Below, piece by piece: positions 26,225 to 37,945 of a stretch of DNA of 64,000 bases. Position numbers and translations under genes: made by a program. How positions within the stretch are numbered: position 1 is the stretch's first letter; each line of letters starts with the position of its first letter. Location: positions 620,001 to 684,000 of the forward strand of contig NZ_SMRO01000002.1 in assembly GCF_004359985.1 (NCBI RefSeq), written 5' to 3'. The DNA comes from Paraburkholderia flava. GTDB lineage: Bacteria; Pseudomonadota; Gammaproteobacteria; Burkholderiales; Burkholderiaceae. The notes under the pieces were generated by a model. That model was not told the origin of the DNA. It saw only the letters and a program-made list of their open reading frames with translations, and did no database searches.

Positions 26225-26368
26225 CGTTCCTCGAAGTGCCTGGCGATCGTTGGGTTGTTAGGTAAGCCGAAGTAACACCGCGAACGCTGCATCGCGCGAT
26301 CGTTTGCGATACTCTCTGGGCTTCGCCTTTCGCTTTGATTGCACGGCGCATCGCCGTCACGACTCCAG

Positions 26369-26632
26369 ATGAAATTCCTTCTTCACGCATGCATCGCCGC
26401 TGCCGCGGCTGGCGCCCTGAGCGCAACCGTTTCGATCGCTTTCGCGCAGAATTCGCCGGGTGTGCCTGGCGGCATTCTGCAGGACGAGTTCCGTCTGCAG
26501 GAGCATCCGCAGATGCCGTTCGCGGCGTCGGCACCATCGAAGAAATATCAGAAGGGCGCACCGTCGAAACTGCGGCGCAAGGGCGACGATGGCGATCCGG
26601 ATGGATGCAACCTGAAGTGTCCGCTGGATTAA
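26369..26632 (+). CDS. Small secreted protein of unknown function
   Basis: An 87-residue precursor. MKFLLHACIAAAAAGALS is a plausible signal peptide, with cleavage near AFA-QN. The mature part of about 55 residues is proline- and lysine-rich (QEHPQMPFAASAPSKKYQKG), turns acidic (KGDDGDPDG) and ends CNLKCPLD, so the only two cysteines are three residues apart near the C-terminus. I do not recognise a family. The in-frame upstream ATG at 26339 would bury the signal sequence. A terminator shared with ssrA follows. Confidence 0.65.
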   Translation: MKFLLHACIAAAAAGALSATVSIAFAQNSPGVPGGILQDEFRLQEHPQMPFAASAPSKKYQKGAPSKLRRKGDDGDPDGCNLKCPLD

Positions 26633-26717
26633 CCAGGCTTTGGTGTGCGCGGTCTTCGGGCCGGCGTGTGCAGTCGCCGGATCTCGAAGGCTGGTGTCGC
26701 CCGCACGGCGCAGGAAT

Positions 26718-26749
26718 AAAAAAAGCCCGCTCACCGAGCGGGCTTTTTT
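26718..26749. terminator. Bidirectional intrinsic terminator of ssrA and the small secreted gene
   Basis: AAAAAAAGCCCGCTC and GAGCGGGCTTTTTT form a strong stem with loop ACC (26718-26749), giving a U-run in both directions. It lies just past the tmRNA 3' end on the minus strand. Confidence 0.85.
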
Positions 26750-26759
26750 ACAGGGAGTG

Positions 26760-27118
26760 TGGTGGAGCCGGCGGGAATCGAACCCGCGTCCGTAAGTACT
26801 CCACAACCAGTTCTACATACTTAGTTCAGTCATTTGATTTAACCGGGCCGACGCGGACGAACACGCTTCGTTACGGCGAGTCACTAGATTTTCGGCCCTG
26901 GCGTCGTGACACCACCCGGGATTAACTGACGTGAATGACCTTGCCGGGTCTTGCGACCCCTAACCCGTCAGTGAGTTAGTGCAAGGCTGGCGGGGTTAAG
27001 CCGCCAGTGCGTACGTTTCGTCGTTCGCAGTTACTAAAGTCCCATTGATTTACGAGGTGACGGGTCCTCGGTATGCCCTGAGTTGCTTTGTTACCCACGT
27101 CGAAACCAGGTCGGCCCC
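26760..27118 (-). ncRNA. ssrA: Transfer-messenger RNA (tmRNA)
   Basis: Reading the minus strand, the RNA starts GGGGCCGACCTGGTTTCGAC and ends GGCTCCACCA; the tRNA-like ends pair (GGGGCC with GGCTCC) and the T-arm is GGGTTCGATTCCC. The tag frame on the minus strand at 27028-26996 reads A-N-D-E-T-Y-A-L-A-A then TAA, the typical proteobacterial degradation tag. tmRNA with SmpB rescues stalled ribosomes. It is the uninterrupted one-piece form. The encoded CCA is present. Confidence 0.97.
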
Positions 27119-27235
27119 AAAGTGAACGGGAATTATCCCATAGAACCCGATATGAGGCTAATCCGCGTCGTTGCAAGGCTTGTGCGGCAAGGGCGCTAGC
27201 GGTTTGTCGTCAGCTGCGATGTTTAGCCGCGATGT

Positions 27236-27949
27236 TCAGCCGATCTCGCGCAGTAGCCGCAACAGTTCCGACGTCGAATCGACGACGTATTGCGCGTGCC
27301 ATTGGGTAGGCGGCAGATCGTTGCCGCAGTAGCCGTATGCGGCCGCCACGGTGACCATGCCGGCCGCGAAGCCGGCCTGTATGTCGCGCAGGTCGTCGCC
27401 GACGTAGACGATCCGTTCCGGTTTTATGTCGAGCTCGCGAGCCGCGTGTAGCAGCGGTGCGGGATGAGGCTTCGCGTGAGGTGTCGTGTCGCCGCTGACC
27501 ACGCAGCCGGCGCGCGTATCGAGACCGAGCAGCGCGACGAGCGGTTCGGTCAGCCGGGACGCCTTGTTCGTGACGATCCCCCAGCGCACGCCGCGGGCGT
27601 CGAGGTCGTCCAGCACGGCATCGACGCCGGGGAACAGCGTGGTCTCGATGCAGAGATCCGCTTCGTAGTTCGCGATAAACTCCGCGCGCATGTCGGCAAA
27701 ATTGTGATCGTCCGGACCGATGCCGAACGCACCGCCGATCAATCCGCGTGCACCCGCCGACGCGAGTGGCCGCAGTTGTTCGAGCGGCACCATCTCGAGG
27801 CCGCGCTCGTGGCGCATCTTGTTGACGGCGGCGGCGAGGTCGGGGGCAGTGTCGGCAAGCGTGCCGTCCAGATCGAACAGGACAGCCTGGCAGAGGCCGA
27901 TCGATGCATCGTCGCCTTCGCGTTGCGGCAGGGGCGTGGGGTCGCTCAT
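27236..27949 (-). CDS. gph: Phosphoglycolate phosphatase (Gph), HAD family
   Basis: A 237-residue haloacid dehalogenase-type phosphatase. Motif I is AVLFDLDGTLADT with nucleophile D26 and acid D28. Motif II is IVTNK, and the motif III/IV region is YVGDDLRDIQAG. The four-helix cap after motif I marks subclass IA, as in Gph, which removes 2-phosphoglycolate formed from oxidative DNA damage or oxygenase activity. It lies 40 bp downstream of ubiG in the same direction, a gene pair common in proteobacteria. Other IA phosphatases look similar, so the substrate rests on the context. Confidence 0.88.
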   Translation of the reverse strand: MSDPTPLPQREGDDASIGLCQAVLFDLDGTLADTAPDLAAAVNKMRHERGLEMVPLEQLRPLASAGARGLIGGAFGIGPDDHNFADMRAEFIANYEADLCIETTLFPGVDAVLDDLDARGVRWGIVTNKASRLTEPLVALLGLDTRAGCVVSGDTTPHAKPHPAPLLHAARELDIKPERIVYVGDDLRDIQAGFAAGMVTVAAAYGYCGNDLPPTQWHAQYVVDSTSELLRLLREIG

Positions 27950-27989
27950 GGAATCAGTGAGAAGAAGGGCGGTCGGCCGGTGGCTCGGA

Positions 27990-28688
27990 TCAGGCTTCGC
28001 GACGGCACGCGAGCATGTAGTTCACGCTGGTGTCGTCGGATAGCGAGAAGTGTTTGCTGAGCGGCCGGTACGTGATGCCTTTGATGTCCTGCGTCTGCAA
28101 GCCCGCGACGCGGACGAAACCCGCGAGCTCCGACGGTCGGATGAATCGCGCGTAATCGTGTGTGCCCTTCGGCAGCATCTGCGCGATGTACTCGGCGCCG
28201 ACCACGGCGAACAGGTACGACTTCACGTTGCGGTTGAGCGTGGAGAAGAACACCCAGCCTCCCGGCTTGACGAGCGTCGCGCAGGCGGCGACCACGGCGG
28301 CCGGCTCGGGTACGTGCTCGAGCATTTCCATGCAGGTGACGACGTCGTACGTAGCGGGTTCGCGTGCGGCGAGCGCTTCGGCCGCGATCTCTTCGTATTC
28401 GACGGTGACGCCGCTCTCGAGGCTATGAAGGTCCGCGACGCCGAGTGCTTGCGTCGACAGGTCGATGCCCTTCACGATCGCGCCCAGCCCAGCCATCGAC
28501 TCCGACAGGATGCCGCCGCCGCAGCCGATGTCGAGCACGCGTTTGCCGGCAAGGCCTGCGTGCGTGTCGATCCATTTGAGCCGGACGGGATTCAGTTCGT
28601 GCAGCGGTTTGAACTCGGCATTCGGGTCCCACCAGCGATGGGCGAGATCGCTGAATTTCTGTAGCTCGTGGGGATCGGCATTGGTCAT
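27990..28688 (-). CDS. ubiG: Ubiquinone biosynthesis O-methyltransferase (UbiG)
   Basis: A 232-residue SAM-dependent methyltransferase that performs both O-methylations in ubiquinone synthesis. Diagnostic features are the N-terminal [19 protein letters not shown] segment, the SAM motif VLDIGCGGG at 51-59, and [10 protein letters not shown]. The C-terminal [19 protein letters not shown] is typical of UbiG. It precedes gph in a leftward pair. Start at 28688 ([12 protein letters not shown]) agrees with family length. Confidence 0.94.
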   Translation of the reverse strand: MTNADPHELQKFSDLAHRWWDPNAEFKPLHELNPVRLKWIDTHAGLAGKRVLDIGCGGGILSESMAGLGAIVKGIDLSTQALGVADLHSLESGVTVEYEEIAAEALAAREPATYDVVTCMEMLEHVPEPAAVVAACATLVKPGGWVFFSTLNRNVKSYLFAVVGAEYIAQMLPKGTHDYARFIRPSELAGFVRVAGLQTQDIKGITYRPLSKHFSLSDDTSVNYMLACRREA

Positions 28689-28830
28689 GGCGGAGGCGGC
28701 GTGTGGCGCGGTTGAGCGGCGCGTCGAGGATAAACCCTGAGTATATAGGCCGGTGATCAGGGCGGCAAAATGCCGCGGGGTCGGTTCTGACTTCGGTCCG
28801 GCCTGCGGTTACCTCAGGCGAGCGCGGATA

Positions 28831-28857
28831 AAAAAAGCCCCGCCGAAGCGGGGCTTT
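28831..28857 (-). terminator. Intrinsic terminator of the OmpA-family gene
   Basis: Perfect 10-bp stem AAAGCCCCGC / GCGGGGCTTT (28834-28843, 28848-28857) with a 4-nt loop; on the minus strand it ends in a T-run (complement of 28831-28836). It lies 23 bp after the stop codon. Confidence 0.85.
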
Positions 28858-28879
28858 GATGCTGCGGTAATTTTGTAGC

Positions 28880-29527
28880 TTACTGCTTCGAAGTACCGAC
28901 AACTTCGACTTCCACGCGACGATCCGGTGCGAGGCAGGCGATGAGTTGCTTGCGGTTCTTCTGGTTGCAGCCCGTCGTAACCGGGTTACGCTTGCCCTTG
29001 CCTTCCGTGTAGATGCGGTTGGCTTCGATGCCACGGCTGACCAGGTATGCCTTCACAGCTTGAGCACGGCGCAGCGACAGACGGTCGTTGTACTTGTCCG
29101 AGCCGATGCGGTCGGTGTAACCCGTTGCCACGACGACTTCGAGGTTCACGCCCTGGATCTTCGAGGCGAGGTCGTCAAGCTTGGCCTTGCCAGTCGGCTT
29201 CAGGATAGCCTTGTCGAAGTCGAACAGAGCGTCCGCTTGATACGTGATCTTCTGGCTTGTGATCGCAGGAGCAACCGGCGATTGAGCCGGCGGCGTCGGA
29301 GCCTGGGCGACCAGTGCGCCATCGCACTTCGCGTTTGCCGTTGCCGGCGTCCAGAACGCGTCGCGCCAGCAAAGCTCGTTCGTGCCGTTCATCCACACGT
29401 ATTCGCCCGTGCCGTTCACCCAGTTGTCGTTCACGGCTTGTCGCGATGCCGGCACCGATTGTGCCGAAGCCGATGCAGCCATTACCGCGGTAGCTGCAAT
29501 GAACGCGAGCTTTGAAAGTTTATTCAT
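28880..29527 (-). CDS. OmpA-family outer-membrane/peptidoglycan-associated protein
   Basis: A 215-residue exported protein. It has a signal peptide (MNKLSKLAFIAATAVMAASASA), a short N-terminal segment with C53 and C68 in place of a full beta-barrel, then a Pro/Ala-rich linker (QAPTPPAQSPVAPA). The OmpA C-terminal peptidoglycan-binding domain spans about 95-210 and carries D139 and R154 in TDRIGSDKYNDRLSLRRA. It should tether the outer envelope to peptidoglycan. The common Burkholderia OmpA-like protein has this short layout. Strong promoter-like sequence, a leader and a clean terminator suggest high expression as a monocistronic unit. Confidence 0.92.
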   Translation of the reverse strand: MNKLSKLAFIAATAVMAASASAQSVPASRQAVNDNWVNGTGEYVWMNGTNELCWRDAFWTPATANAKCDGALVAQAPTPPAQSPVAPAITSQKITYQADALFDFDKAILKPTGKAKLDDLASKIQGVNLEVVVATGYTDRIGSDKYNDRLSLRRAQAVKAYLVSRGIEANRIYTEGKGKRNPVTTGCNQKNRKQLIACLAPDRRVEVEVVGTSKQ

Positions 29528-29596
29528 ATTTCTCCTCTCGAAATTGAGATTACCGCAGGTTTACTGCGAGCCTGTTGACGAAGACAAGTCATACAT

Positions 29597-29652
29597 TGCT
29601 CGAAGTATAACATTGGTGCGGAACAAAAAACGTGCTGTGTAGACTTCGAGCA
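29597..29652 (-). promoter_or_regulatory. Promoter region of the OmpA-family gene with a 10-bp inverted repeat
   Basis: A perfect inverted repeat TGCTCGAAGT (29597-29606) / ACTTCGAGCA (29643-29652) spans 56 bp. On the minus strand a good -10 hexamer TATACT (29609-29604) overlaps the gene-proximal arm, while the other arm lies about 35 bp further upstream. No clear -35 is seen. The arms could be paired protein-binding sites. Confidence 0.4.
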
Positions 29653-29922
29653 GTGTCTAACTCCTTGTGCGTTGGCATTTTGCCATATCGTTCCCTTCCG
29701 ACGATAAAAAAATCTGGCCCCTTCAATCACCCCCTCGCAATTGTGGTGCATCCGCAACAGAACGTTAACTCTTGAAAGGCCCGCCCGTCGTGGTTCCGCG
29801 CGGATTTTGCGGCAGCAGTTTTCGGGCCCGGTCCAGCCGCTTTTTGACGGGCTCCAGGCGTCCTCGTCGCCCATCCCACTAATAGGTATACGCAGGTGGG
29901 AGGTCGGGGGTGCGCTGCATGC

Positions 29923-29973
29923 TAGAATCGCGTGATGCGCTGCGCCTGCAGCGCCGACGCGTAAGGCGCTGCA
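29923..29973 (+). promoter_or_regulatory. Putative gyrA promoter -10 and leader hairpin
   Basis: A TAGAAT hexamer (29923-29928) lies 80 bp before gyrA with no good -35. The transcript would then contain TGCAGCGCC-N9-GGCGCTGCA (29947-29955, 29965-29973), a 9-bp perfect hairpin ending 34 nt before the start codon. The remaining sequence between ompA and gyrA (29653-29922) shows no gene I can support. Confidence 0.35.
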
Positions 29974-30007
29974 TCTTCGCCGTTCGCATGGAAAAAGACA
30001 CGGATAA

Positions 30008-32620
<2,613 letters not shown>

Positions 32621-32756
32621 TGCGCGCAACCCACCCGGACGAGCTGACCGGCATTGAAGTAAAGGACTAACCTGGCTGCGGGACCAACGATGCGCATCGG
32701 GCCGATGCGCGGTTCGCGCGGCATGCGGTTCGACTAATTTCTCTTAGGGAGTAATG

Positions 32757-33356
32757 ATGCAAAAACGATTCAAACAGTTGATGGTGCTTGCTGCTTTCTT
32801 GCCGACCCTCGCAATGGCCCAGGCGCTGCAGAGCCAGGCTCCGGCATCCGCCCCGGCGGCGGCGCCGGTTGATCCGGCCAAGCAGGCCGCGATCAAGGAT
32901 CTTCTGGATGCAATCGACGCACAGAAGCTCGTCGGCGCGATCGGCAACAGCGCGCAGATGCAAGCCAAGCAACTGGTCCCGGCGATCCTGTCGGATGCGC
33001 TGTCGGAAAACAAGACGCTGACCGACAAGCAGAAGCAGGCTTCCGTCCCGACGCTGCAAAAGAACGCTGTGCCGAAGCTGGTTGACGGCGCAGGTCAGGT
33101 CTTCGCAACGGACGGCTTCCGTCAGGATGCGATGCAGGCTCAGTACGACGCGTACGCGAAGTACTACAGCACGTCGGAAATCAAGGATCTGACGACGTTC
33201 TACAAGAGCCCGACGGGCCGCAAGTTCATCCAGGTGCAAGACCAGGTGGGCCGCGACGTCGTGAACGGTCTGATGCAGAAGTACATGCCGCAATCGATCA
33301 AGGCAACGCGCGACCAGGCCGACAAGGAAGTCGCGTCGGTCAAGCCGGCCAAGTAA
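32757..33356 (+). CDS. DUF2059 family exported protein
   Basis: A 199-residue protein with a signal peptide ([21 protein letters not shown]) and a Pro/Ala-rich linker, followed by the DUF2059 domain. The domain is seen as [20 protein letters not shown] and [15 protein letters not shown]. The function of the family is not established; the protein should be periplasmic or secreted. Two adjacent ATG codons occur; AGGGAG is better spaced from 32757 than from 32754. It lies between gyrA and serC, a conserved position in this group, and is followed by a strong terminator. Confidence 0.86.
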   Translation: MQKRFKQLMVLAAFLPTLAMAQALQSQAPASAPAAAPVDPAKQAAIKDLLDAIDAQKLVGAIGNSAQMQAKQLVPAILSDALSENKTLTDKQKQASVPTLQKNAVPKLVDGAGQVFATDGFRQDAMQAQYDAYAKYYSTSEIKDLTTFYKSPTGRKFIQVQDQVGRDVVNGLMQKYMPQSIKATRDQADKEVASVKPAK

Positions 33357-33432
33357 GCGGCTCGAACCGGCTACGCCAGCGGGGCGCCGCATACAGGCGC
33401 CTTCGATTGGCGGGTGGCCGGTACAGTGCGAT

Positions 33433-33473
33433 AATGGCTGTTTGCGTCCAGGCGCAAACAGCCATTTCTTTTT
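33433..33473 (+). terminator. Strong intrinsic terminator between the DUF2059 gene and serC
   Basis: Perfect 14-bp stem AATGGCTGTTTGCG / CGCAAACAGCCATT (33433-33446, 33453-33466), loop TCCAGG, then TCTTTTT. It separates transcription of the upstream pair from serC. Confidence 0.85.
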
Positions 33474-33522
33474 GGGCGCGGAAACGTCGTGTTATCGCCG
33501 CGCCTGCTTCGGGACATTCACG

Positions 33523-34605
33523 ATGCGCGTCTTCAATTTTTCCGCCGGACCGGCTGCTTTGCCCGAAGAGGTATTGCGTCAGGCCGCCGCCGAAATGCTC
33601 GACTGGCAAGGCAGCGGCATGAGCGTGATGGAAATGAGCCATCGCGGAAAAGAATTCTCGTCGATCCACGAAGCCGCGCTGCTCGATCTGCGCGAACTGC
33701 TCGCCGTGCCGGCGAGCCACCATATCCTGTTTCTGCAAGGCGGCGGCCTCGGCGAAAACGCGATCGTGCCGATGAACCTGATGGGTTCGAAGCCGCGTGC
33801 CGATTTCGTCGTCACGGGTTCGTGGTCGCAGAAGTCGCTCAACGAAGCGCGCAAGTACGGTACGGCCCATCTCGCCGCGACCGGCCAGACGGCAGACGGT
33901 TTCACCCGCGCGCCCGGCCGTGCCGAGTGGCAGCTCTCCGACGATCCGGCCTACGTCCATCTGTGTACGAACGAGACGATCCACGGCGTCGAGACTTTCG
34001 ATATCCCCGATATGGGCGGCATCCCGCTCGTCGCCGATGCGTCGTCGCACATTCTGTCGCGTCCGATGGACATCGCGAAGTACGGCGTGCTGTTCGGCGG
34101 TGCGCAGAAGAACATCGGCATGGCCGGCGTCACGGTCGTGATCGTGCGCGAGGACATGCTTGAACGCGCGATGCCGATCTGTCCGTCGGCGTTCGAATGG
34201 AAGACCGTCGCGACCAACAATTCGATGTACAACACGCCGCCCACCTACGCGATCTACATCGCGGGGCTCGTGTTCAAGTGGTTGAAGCAGCAGGGCGGCC
34301 TGCCTGCGATCGAAGCGCGCAATCTCGAGAAGTCGAAACTGCTGTACGACACGATCGATGCGAGCAGCTTTTATCTGAACAAGGTCGAGCGCGGATCGCG
34401 GTCGAGGATGAACGTACCGTTCTTCCTCGCCGACGAATCACGCAACGAAGATTTTCTGGCCGGCGCGAAAGCGCGCGGGCTGGTGCAGCTGAAGGGCCAC
34501 AAGTCCGTCGGCGGCATGCGGGCGTCGATTTACAACGCGGTGCCACTCGAAGGCGTCAAAGCGCTCGTCGAGTACATGAAGGAATTCGAACGGCGCGAGG
34601 CCTGA
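33523..34605 (+). CDS. serC: Phosphoserine aminotransferase (SerC)
   Basis: A 360-residue PLP enzyme converting 3-phosphohydroxypyruvate and glutamate to phosphoserine (serine synthesis), and also used in pyridoxine synthesis. The start [18 protein letters not shown] is diagnostic. The PLP lysine is K196 in [13 protein letters not shown]. The serC-pheA-hisC-tyrA-aroA-cmk-rpsA order links serine and aromatic amino-acid synthesis as in related betaproteobacteria. A GGGA lies upstream of the ATG at 33523; the earlier in-frame ATG at 33442 overlaps the terminator and is rejected. Confidence 0.96.
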   Translation: MRVFNFSAGPAALPEEVLRQAAAEMLDWQGSGMSVMEMSHRGKEFSSIHEAALLDLRELLAVPASHHILFLQGGGLGENAIVPMNLMGSKPRADFVVTGSWSQKSLNEARKYGTAHLAATGQTADGFTRAPGRAEWQLSDDPAYVHLCTNETIHGVETFDIPDMGGIPLVADASSHILSRPMDIAKYGVLFGGAQKNIGMAGVTVVIVREDMLERAMPICPSAFEWKTVATNNSMYNTPPTYAIYIAGLVFKWLKQQGGLPAIEARNLEKSKLLYDTIDASSFYLNKVERGSRSRMNVPFFLADESRNEDFLAGAKARGLVQLKGHKSVGGMRASIYNAVPLEGVKALVEYMKEFERREA

Positions 34606-34669
34606 GCCGAGGTTCAAGCAAGCCGGGTCATACCGCGTCACTCTTTCCGCCAACTGCCGTTTTTTGCGC

Positions 34670-35752
34670 ATGGACGACGATCTCAATTCAAGACTCAAAC
34701 CGCTGCGCGAACGCATCGATGCGATCGACGCGCAGCTCATCGCGCTTCTCAACCAGCGGGCGTCGGTTGCGCTCGAAGTCGGTGAGGTAAAGAAGCATTT
34801 CAACGCGCCCGTGTTCCGCCCGGAGCGCGAGCAGCAGGTCATCGCGCGTCTGCAGGGCATGAGCGAGGGCCCGCTCGCGGAGGAACACATCAGCGCGATC
34901 TGGCGCGAGATCATGGCCGCGAGCCGCTCGCTCGAACAGACCATCCGCGCGGCGTACCTCGGGCCGGTCGGCACGTATAGCGAACAGGCGATGCACGAAT
35001 ACTTCGGTCAGTCGATCGAAGGTCTGCCGTGTCCGTCGATCGACGAAGTGTTTCGCTCCGTCGAAGCGGGTGCTGCCGAGTTCGGCGTCGTGCCGGTCGA
35101 AAATTCGACCGAAGGCGCGGTGTCGCGCACGCTCGATCTGCTGCTGCAATCGTCGCTGCTGATCGGCGGCGAACTGGCGCTGCCGATTCACCACAATCTG
35201 TTGACATCGACCGGTAGTCTGACGGGCGTCACGCGCGTCTGCGCGCATCCGCAGGCACTCGCGCAATGTCAGCGCTGGCTCGCCACGAATGCACCGCATC
35301 TCGAGCCGCAGGCGGTATCGAGCAATGCCGAGGCCGCACGTCTTGCCGCTACCGATCCCACGGTCGCCGCGATCGCCGGCGATCGTGCCGCGACGCATTA
35401 CGGCCTGCAGGTCGCGTACTCGCTGATCCAGGATGATCCGCACAACCGCACGCGTTTCCTGATGATCGGCAAGGAGCCGGCGGGTGTCAGCGGTCGCGAT
35501 CGCACGTCGCTGATCTTCTCGGTCAAGAACGAGCCGGGCGCTGTGTTCCGGATGCTCGAACCGCTCGCGCGGCACGGCGTGTCGATGACGCGTTTCGAAT
35601 CGCGGCCCGCGCGGATCGACAAGTGGGAGTATTACTTCTACATCGACGTCGAAGGCCATCGCGACGACCCGGCCGTGACGGCCGCGCTCGGCGAGCTCGA
35701 ACAGAAAGCGGCTTTCCTGAAGATTCTCGGCTCGTATCCGCGCGCTCGCTGA
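34670..35752 (+). CDS. pheA: Bifunctional chorismate mutase / prephenate dehydratase (P-protein)
   Basis: A 360-residue cytoplasmic enzyme taking chorismate to prephenate and then phenylpyruvate. Residues 1-90 form the AroQ chorismate mutase (LRERIDAIDAQLIALLNQRA). Residues 95-275 form the dehydratase (AYLGPVGTYSEQAMHEYFG, VPVENSTEGAVSRTLDLLL). The last 80 form the ACT domain for phenylalanine feedback (FSVKNEPGAVFRMLEPLARH, with the ESRP motif in RFESRPAR). The ATG at 34670 fits the family N-terminus. It is the second gene of the aromatic cluster. Confidence 0.95.
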   Translation: MDDDLNSRLKPLRERIDAIDAQLIALLNQRASVALEVGEVKKHFNAPVFRPEREQQVIARLQGMSEGPLAEEHISAIWREIMAASRSLEQTIRAAYLGPVGTYSEQAMHEYFGQSIEGLPCPSIDEVFRSVEAGAAEFGVVPVENSTEGAVSRTLDLLLQSSLLIGGELALPIHHNLLTSTGSLTGVTRVCAHPQALAQCQRWLATNAPHLEPQAVSSNAEAARLAATDPTVAAIAGDRAATHYGLQVAYSLIQDDPHNRTRFLMIGKEPAGVSGRDRTSLIFSVKNEPGAVFRMLEPLARHGVSMTRFESRPARIDKWEYYFYIDVEGHRDDPAVTAALGELEQKAAFLKILGSYPRAR

Positions 35753-35808
35753 CGCCGCGCCCACCTGCCGCCATTCCAATACATCGATAAAGTGATCCGG
35801 AGATACTG

Positions 35809-36921
35809 ATGACAACGCCTTTCGGTCCTTCCTATGTGCGTGCGATCGCGCCTTATATCGCGGGCAAGCCGATTTCGGAAGTCGCGCGCGAGTTCGGTCT
35901 CGACGAGGCGCGCATCGTCAAACTCGCGTCGAACGAGAACCCGCTCGGCATGCCGCCGTCTGCCCAGCAGGCGATGGTGAAGGCCGCGAGCGAACTGGGC
36001 CGCTATCCGGATGCGAACGCGTTCGAACTGAAGGCGGCGTTGAGCGAGCGCTATGACGTGCCCGCCGACTGGATCACGCTCGGCAACGGCAGCAACGACA
36101 TTCTCGAACTGGCCGCGCATGCATTCGTCGAGAAGGGCCAGTCGATCGTCTACGCGCAGTATTCGTTCGCGGTTTACGCGCTCGCGACACAAGGTCTCGG
36201 TGCGCGTGCGGTCGTCGTGCCGGCTGTGAAGTACGGTCACGATCTGGACGCGATCCTCGCCGCAATCGACGACGACACGCGGCTGGTGTTCGTCGCGAAT
36301 CCGAACAACCCGACCGGCACGTTCCTCGACGGCGCGCAGATCGACGCGTTTCTCGCGAAGGTGCCGCGCCACGTCGCCGTCGTGCTCGACGAGGCATACA
36401 CCGAATATCTGCCGGCGGAACAGCGCTACGACTCGATCGCATGGGTGCGTCGCTATCCGAACCTGCTCGTGTCGCGCACGTTCTCGAAGGCATTCGGCCT
36501 TGCTGGTCTGCGCGTCGGTTTCGCGATTGCGCAGCCGGAACTGACCGATCTGCTGAACCGGCTGCGTCAGCCGTTCAACGTCAACACGCTCGCGCAGGCT
36601 GCGGCGATCGCGGCGCTGAACGACAAGGCGTTTCTCGAAAAGAGTGCGGCGCTCAATGCGCAGGGCTATCGTCAGTTGACGTCAGCGTTCGACCGGCTCG
36701 GTCTCGAGTACGTGCCGTCGTCGGGCAACTTCGTGCTGGTGCGAGTCGGTAACGACGATGGTGCGGGTAGCCGTGTGAATATCGAACTGCTGAAGCAGGG
36801 CGTGATCGTGCGTCCGGTCGGCAACTATGGTCTGCCGCAGTGGCTGCGCATCACGATTGGTCTGCCGGAAGAGAACGACGCGTTTATCGTGGCGCTCGAA
36901 AAAATCCTCGCGGCTGCCTGA
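35809..36921 (+). CDS. hisC: Histidinol-phosphate / aromatic aminotransferase (HisC-like)
   Basis: A 370-residue fold-type I PLP aminotransferase. The PLP lysine K227 lies in SRTFSKAFGLAGLR, NPNNPTG is at 164-170, and the N-terminal KLASNENPLG is HisC-typical. HisC-family enzymes act on histidinol phosphate, and paralogues placed beside pheA and tyrA often transaminate phenylpyruvate or hydroxyphenylpyruvate. Here it sits between those two genes and no his genes are near, so an aromatic role is likely. A histidine role is not excluded. Confidence 0.9.
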   Translation: MTTPFGPSYVRAIAPYIAGKPISEVAREFGLDEARIVKLASNENPLGMPPSAQQAMVKAASELGRYPDANAFELKAALSERYDVPADWITLGNGSNDILELAAHAFVEKGQSIVYAQYSFAVYALATQGLGARAVVVPAVKYGHDLDAILAAIDDDTRLVFVANPNNPTGTFLDGAQIDAFLAKVPRHVAVVLDEAYTEYLPAEQRYDSIAWVRRYPNLLVSRTFSKAFGLAGLRVGFAIAQPELTDLLNRLRQPFNVNTLAQAAAIAALNDKAFLEKSAALNAQGYRQLTSAFDRLGLEYVPSSGNFVLVRVGNDDGAGSRVNIELLKQGVIVRPVGNYGLPQWLRITIGLPEENDAFIVALEKILAAA

Positions 36922-36980
36922 GCGGTCGCTGTTTTTCCTCTGCGTCCGGCCGTGGGCCGGCGCGTTTTTTTCTGTTCGCC

Positions 36981-37934
36981 GTGGCCGCATTCTCTTTTGA
37001 CAAGCTCGTGATTTTCGGCGTCGGCCTGATCGGCGGATCGCTGTCGCGCGCGCTGCGCGAACGCGATGACGTGGGCGGCGCGCGGCGCGTGATCGGCGTG
37101 GGACGGTCGGCTGCGTCGACGGCGCGGGCGCTCGAGCTCGGCGTGATCGACGCAACGGCATCGCTCGACGATCCGGTCGCGCTGCGCGATGCGCTGGCCG
37201 GCGCGGATTTCGTGCTGCTCGCCGCGCCGGTCGCGCAGACGCAACCGCTGCTCGAACGCATTGCACCGCTGCTCGACGATATGACCATCGTCACCGACGC
37301 CGGCAGCACCAAGTCGGACGTCGTCGCCGCCGCGCGCGCCGCGCTGGGTTCACGCATCGGACAGTTCGTGCCGGGCCATCCGATTGCCGGTCGCGAATCG
37401 AGCGGTGTCGACGCGGCGCTCGCTGATCTGTATGTGGACCGCAAAGTGGTGCTGTGTCCGCTGCCAGAGAATTCGGCTCAGGACGTCGCTCGGGTCGCGG
37501 CGATGTGGCGTGCAACGGGTGCCGATGTGAACGACATGTCATCGGAGCAGCATGATCGCGTGCTCGCATCGGTGAGCCATTTGCCGCACGTGTTGTCGTT
37601 CGCGCTTGTCGAGCAGATTCTCGGTTCGCCCGACGCATCGCTGAAATTTTCGTTCGCTGCCGGCGGCTTCCGCGACTTCACGCGGATCGCTGCGTCGAGT
37701 CCCGAGATGTGGCGCGACGTGTGCGTCGCGAATCGCGTGGCGCTACTCGACGAACTCGACGCCTACACGGCCGTGCTCGCGAAGCTGCGTGCATCGATCG
37801 AAGCCGGCGACGGCGCTGCGCTCGAAGCGGTGTTTGCGCGCTCGCGCGTCGCGCGCGCCGGATGGCAGGCGGGCGGTAGCAAGACCGACGGCAAGACCGA
37901 CGGCAAGACCGACGCGGACGACGCGTCGAAATAA
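36981..37934 (+). CDS. tyrA: Prephenate dehydrogenase (TyrA)
   Basis: A 317-residue NAD(P)-dependent enzyme making 4-hydroxyphenylpyruvate from prephenate for tyrosine. The Rossmann motif is [10 protein letters not shown] (residues 11-20), and the substrate-site segment is [16 protein letters not shown]. The best start is a GTG at 36981 ([10 protein letters not shown]), since upstream codons overlap the end of hisC in unlike frames. The C-terminus carries a small tandem repeat, KTDG repeated, which looks dispensable and lies outside the fold. There is no ACT domain. It is 11 bp ahead of aroA. Confidence 0.93.
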   Translation: MAAFSFDKLVIFGVGLIGGSLSRALRERDDVGGARRVIGVGRSAASTARALELGVIDATASLDDPVALRDALAGADFVLLAAPVAQTQPLLERIAPLLDDMTIVTDAGSTKSDVVAAARAALGSRIGQFVPGHPIAGRESSGVDAALADLYVDRKVVLCPLPENSAQDVARVAAMWRATGADVNDMSSEQHDRVLASVSHLPHVLSFALVEQILGSPDASLKFSFAAGGFRDFTRIAASSPEMWRDVCVANRVALLDELDAYTAVLAKLRASIEAGDGAALEAVFARSRVARAGWQAGGSKTDGKTDGKTDADDASK

Positions 37935-37945
37935 CAGGACACATC

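Noticed and set aside
26335..26925. 196-codon rightward open frame over the small secreted gene and ssrA
   Set aside because: Its C-terminal half is a translation of the tmRNA 3' end (GGAGGNRTRVRKYS), a well-known kind of false protein.
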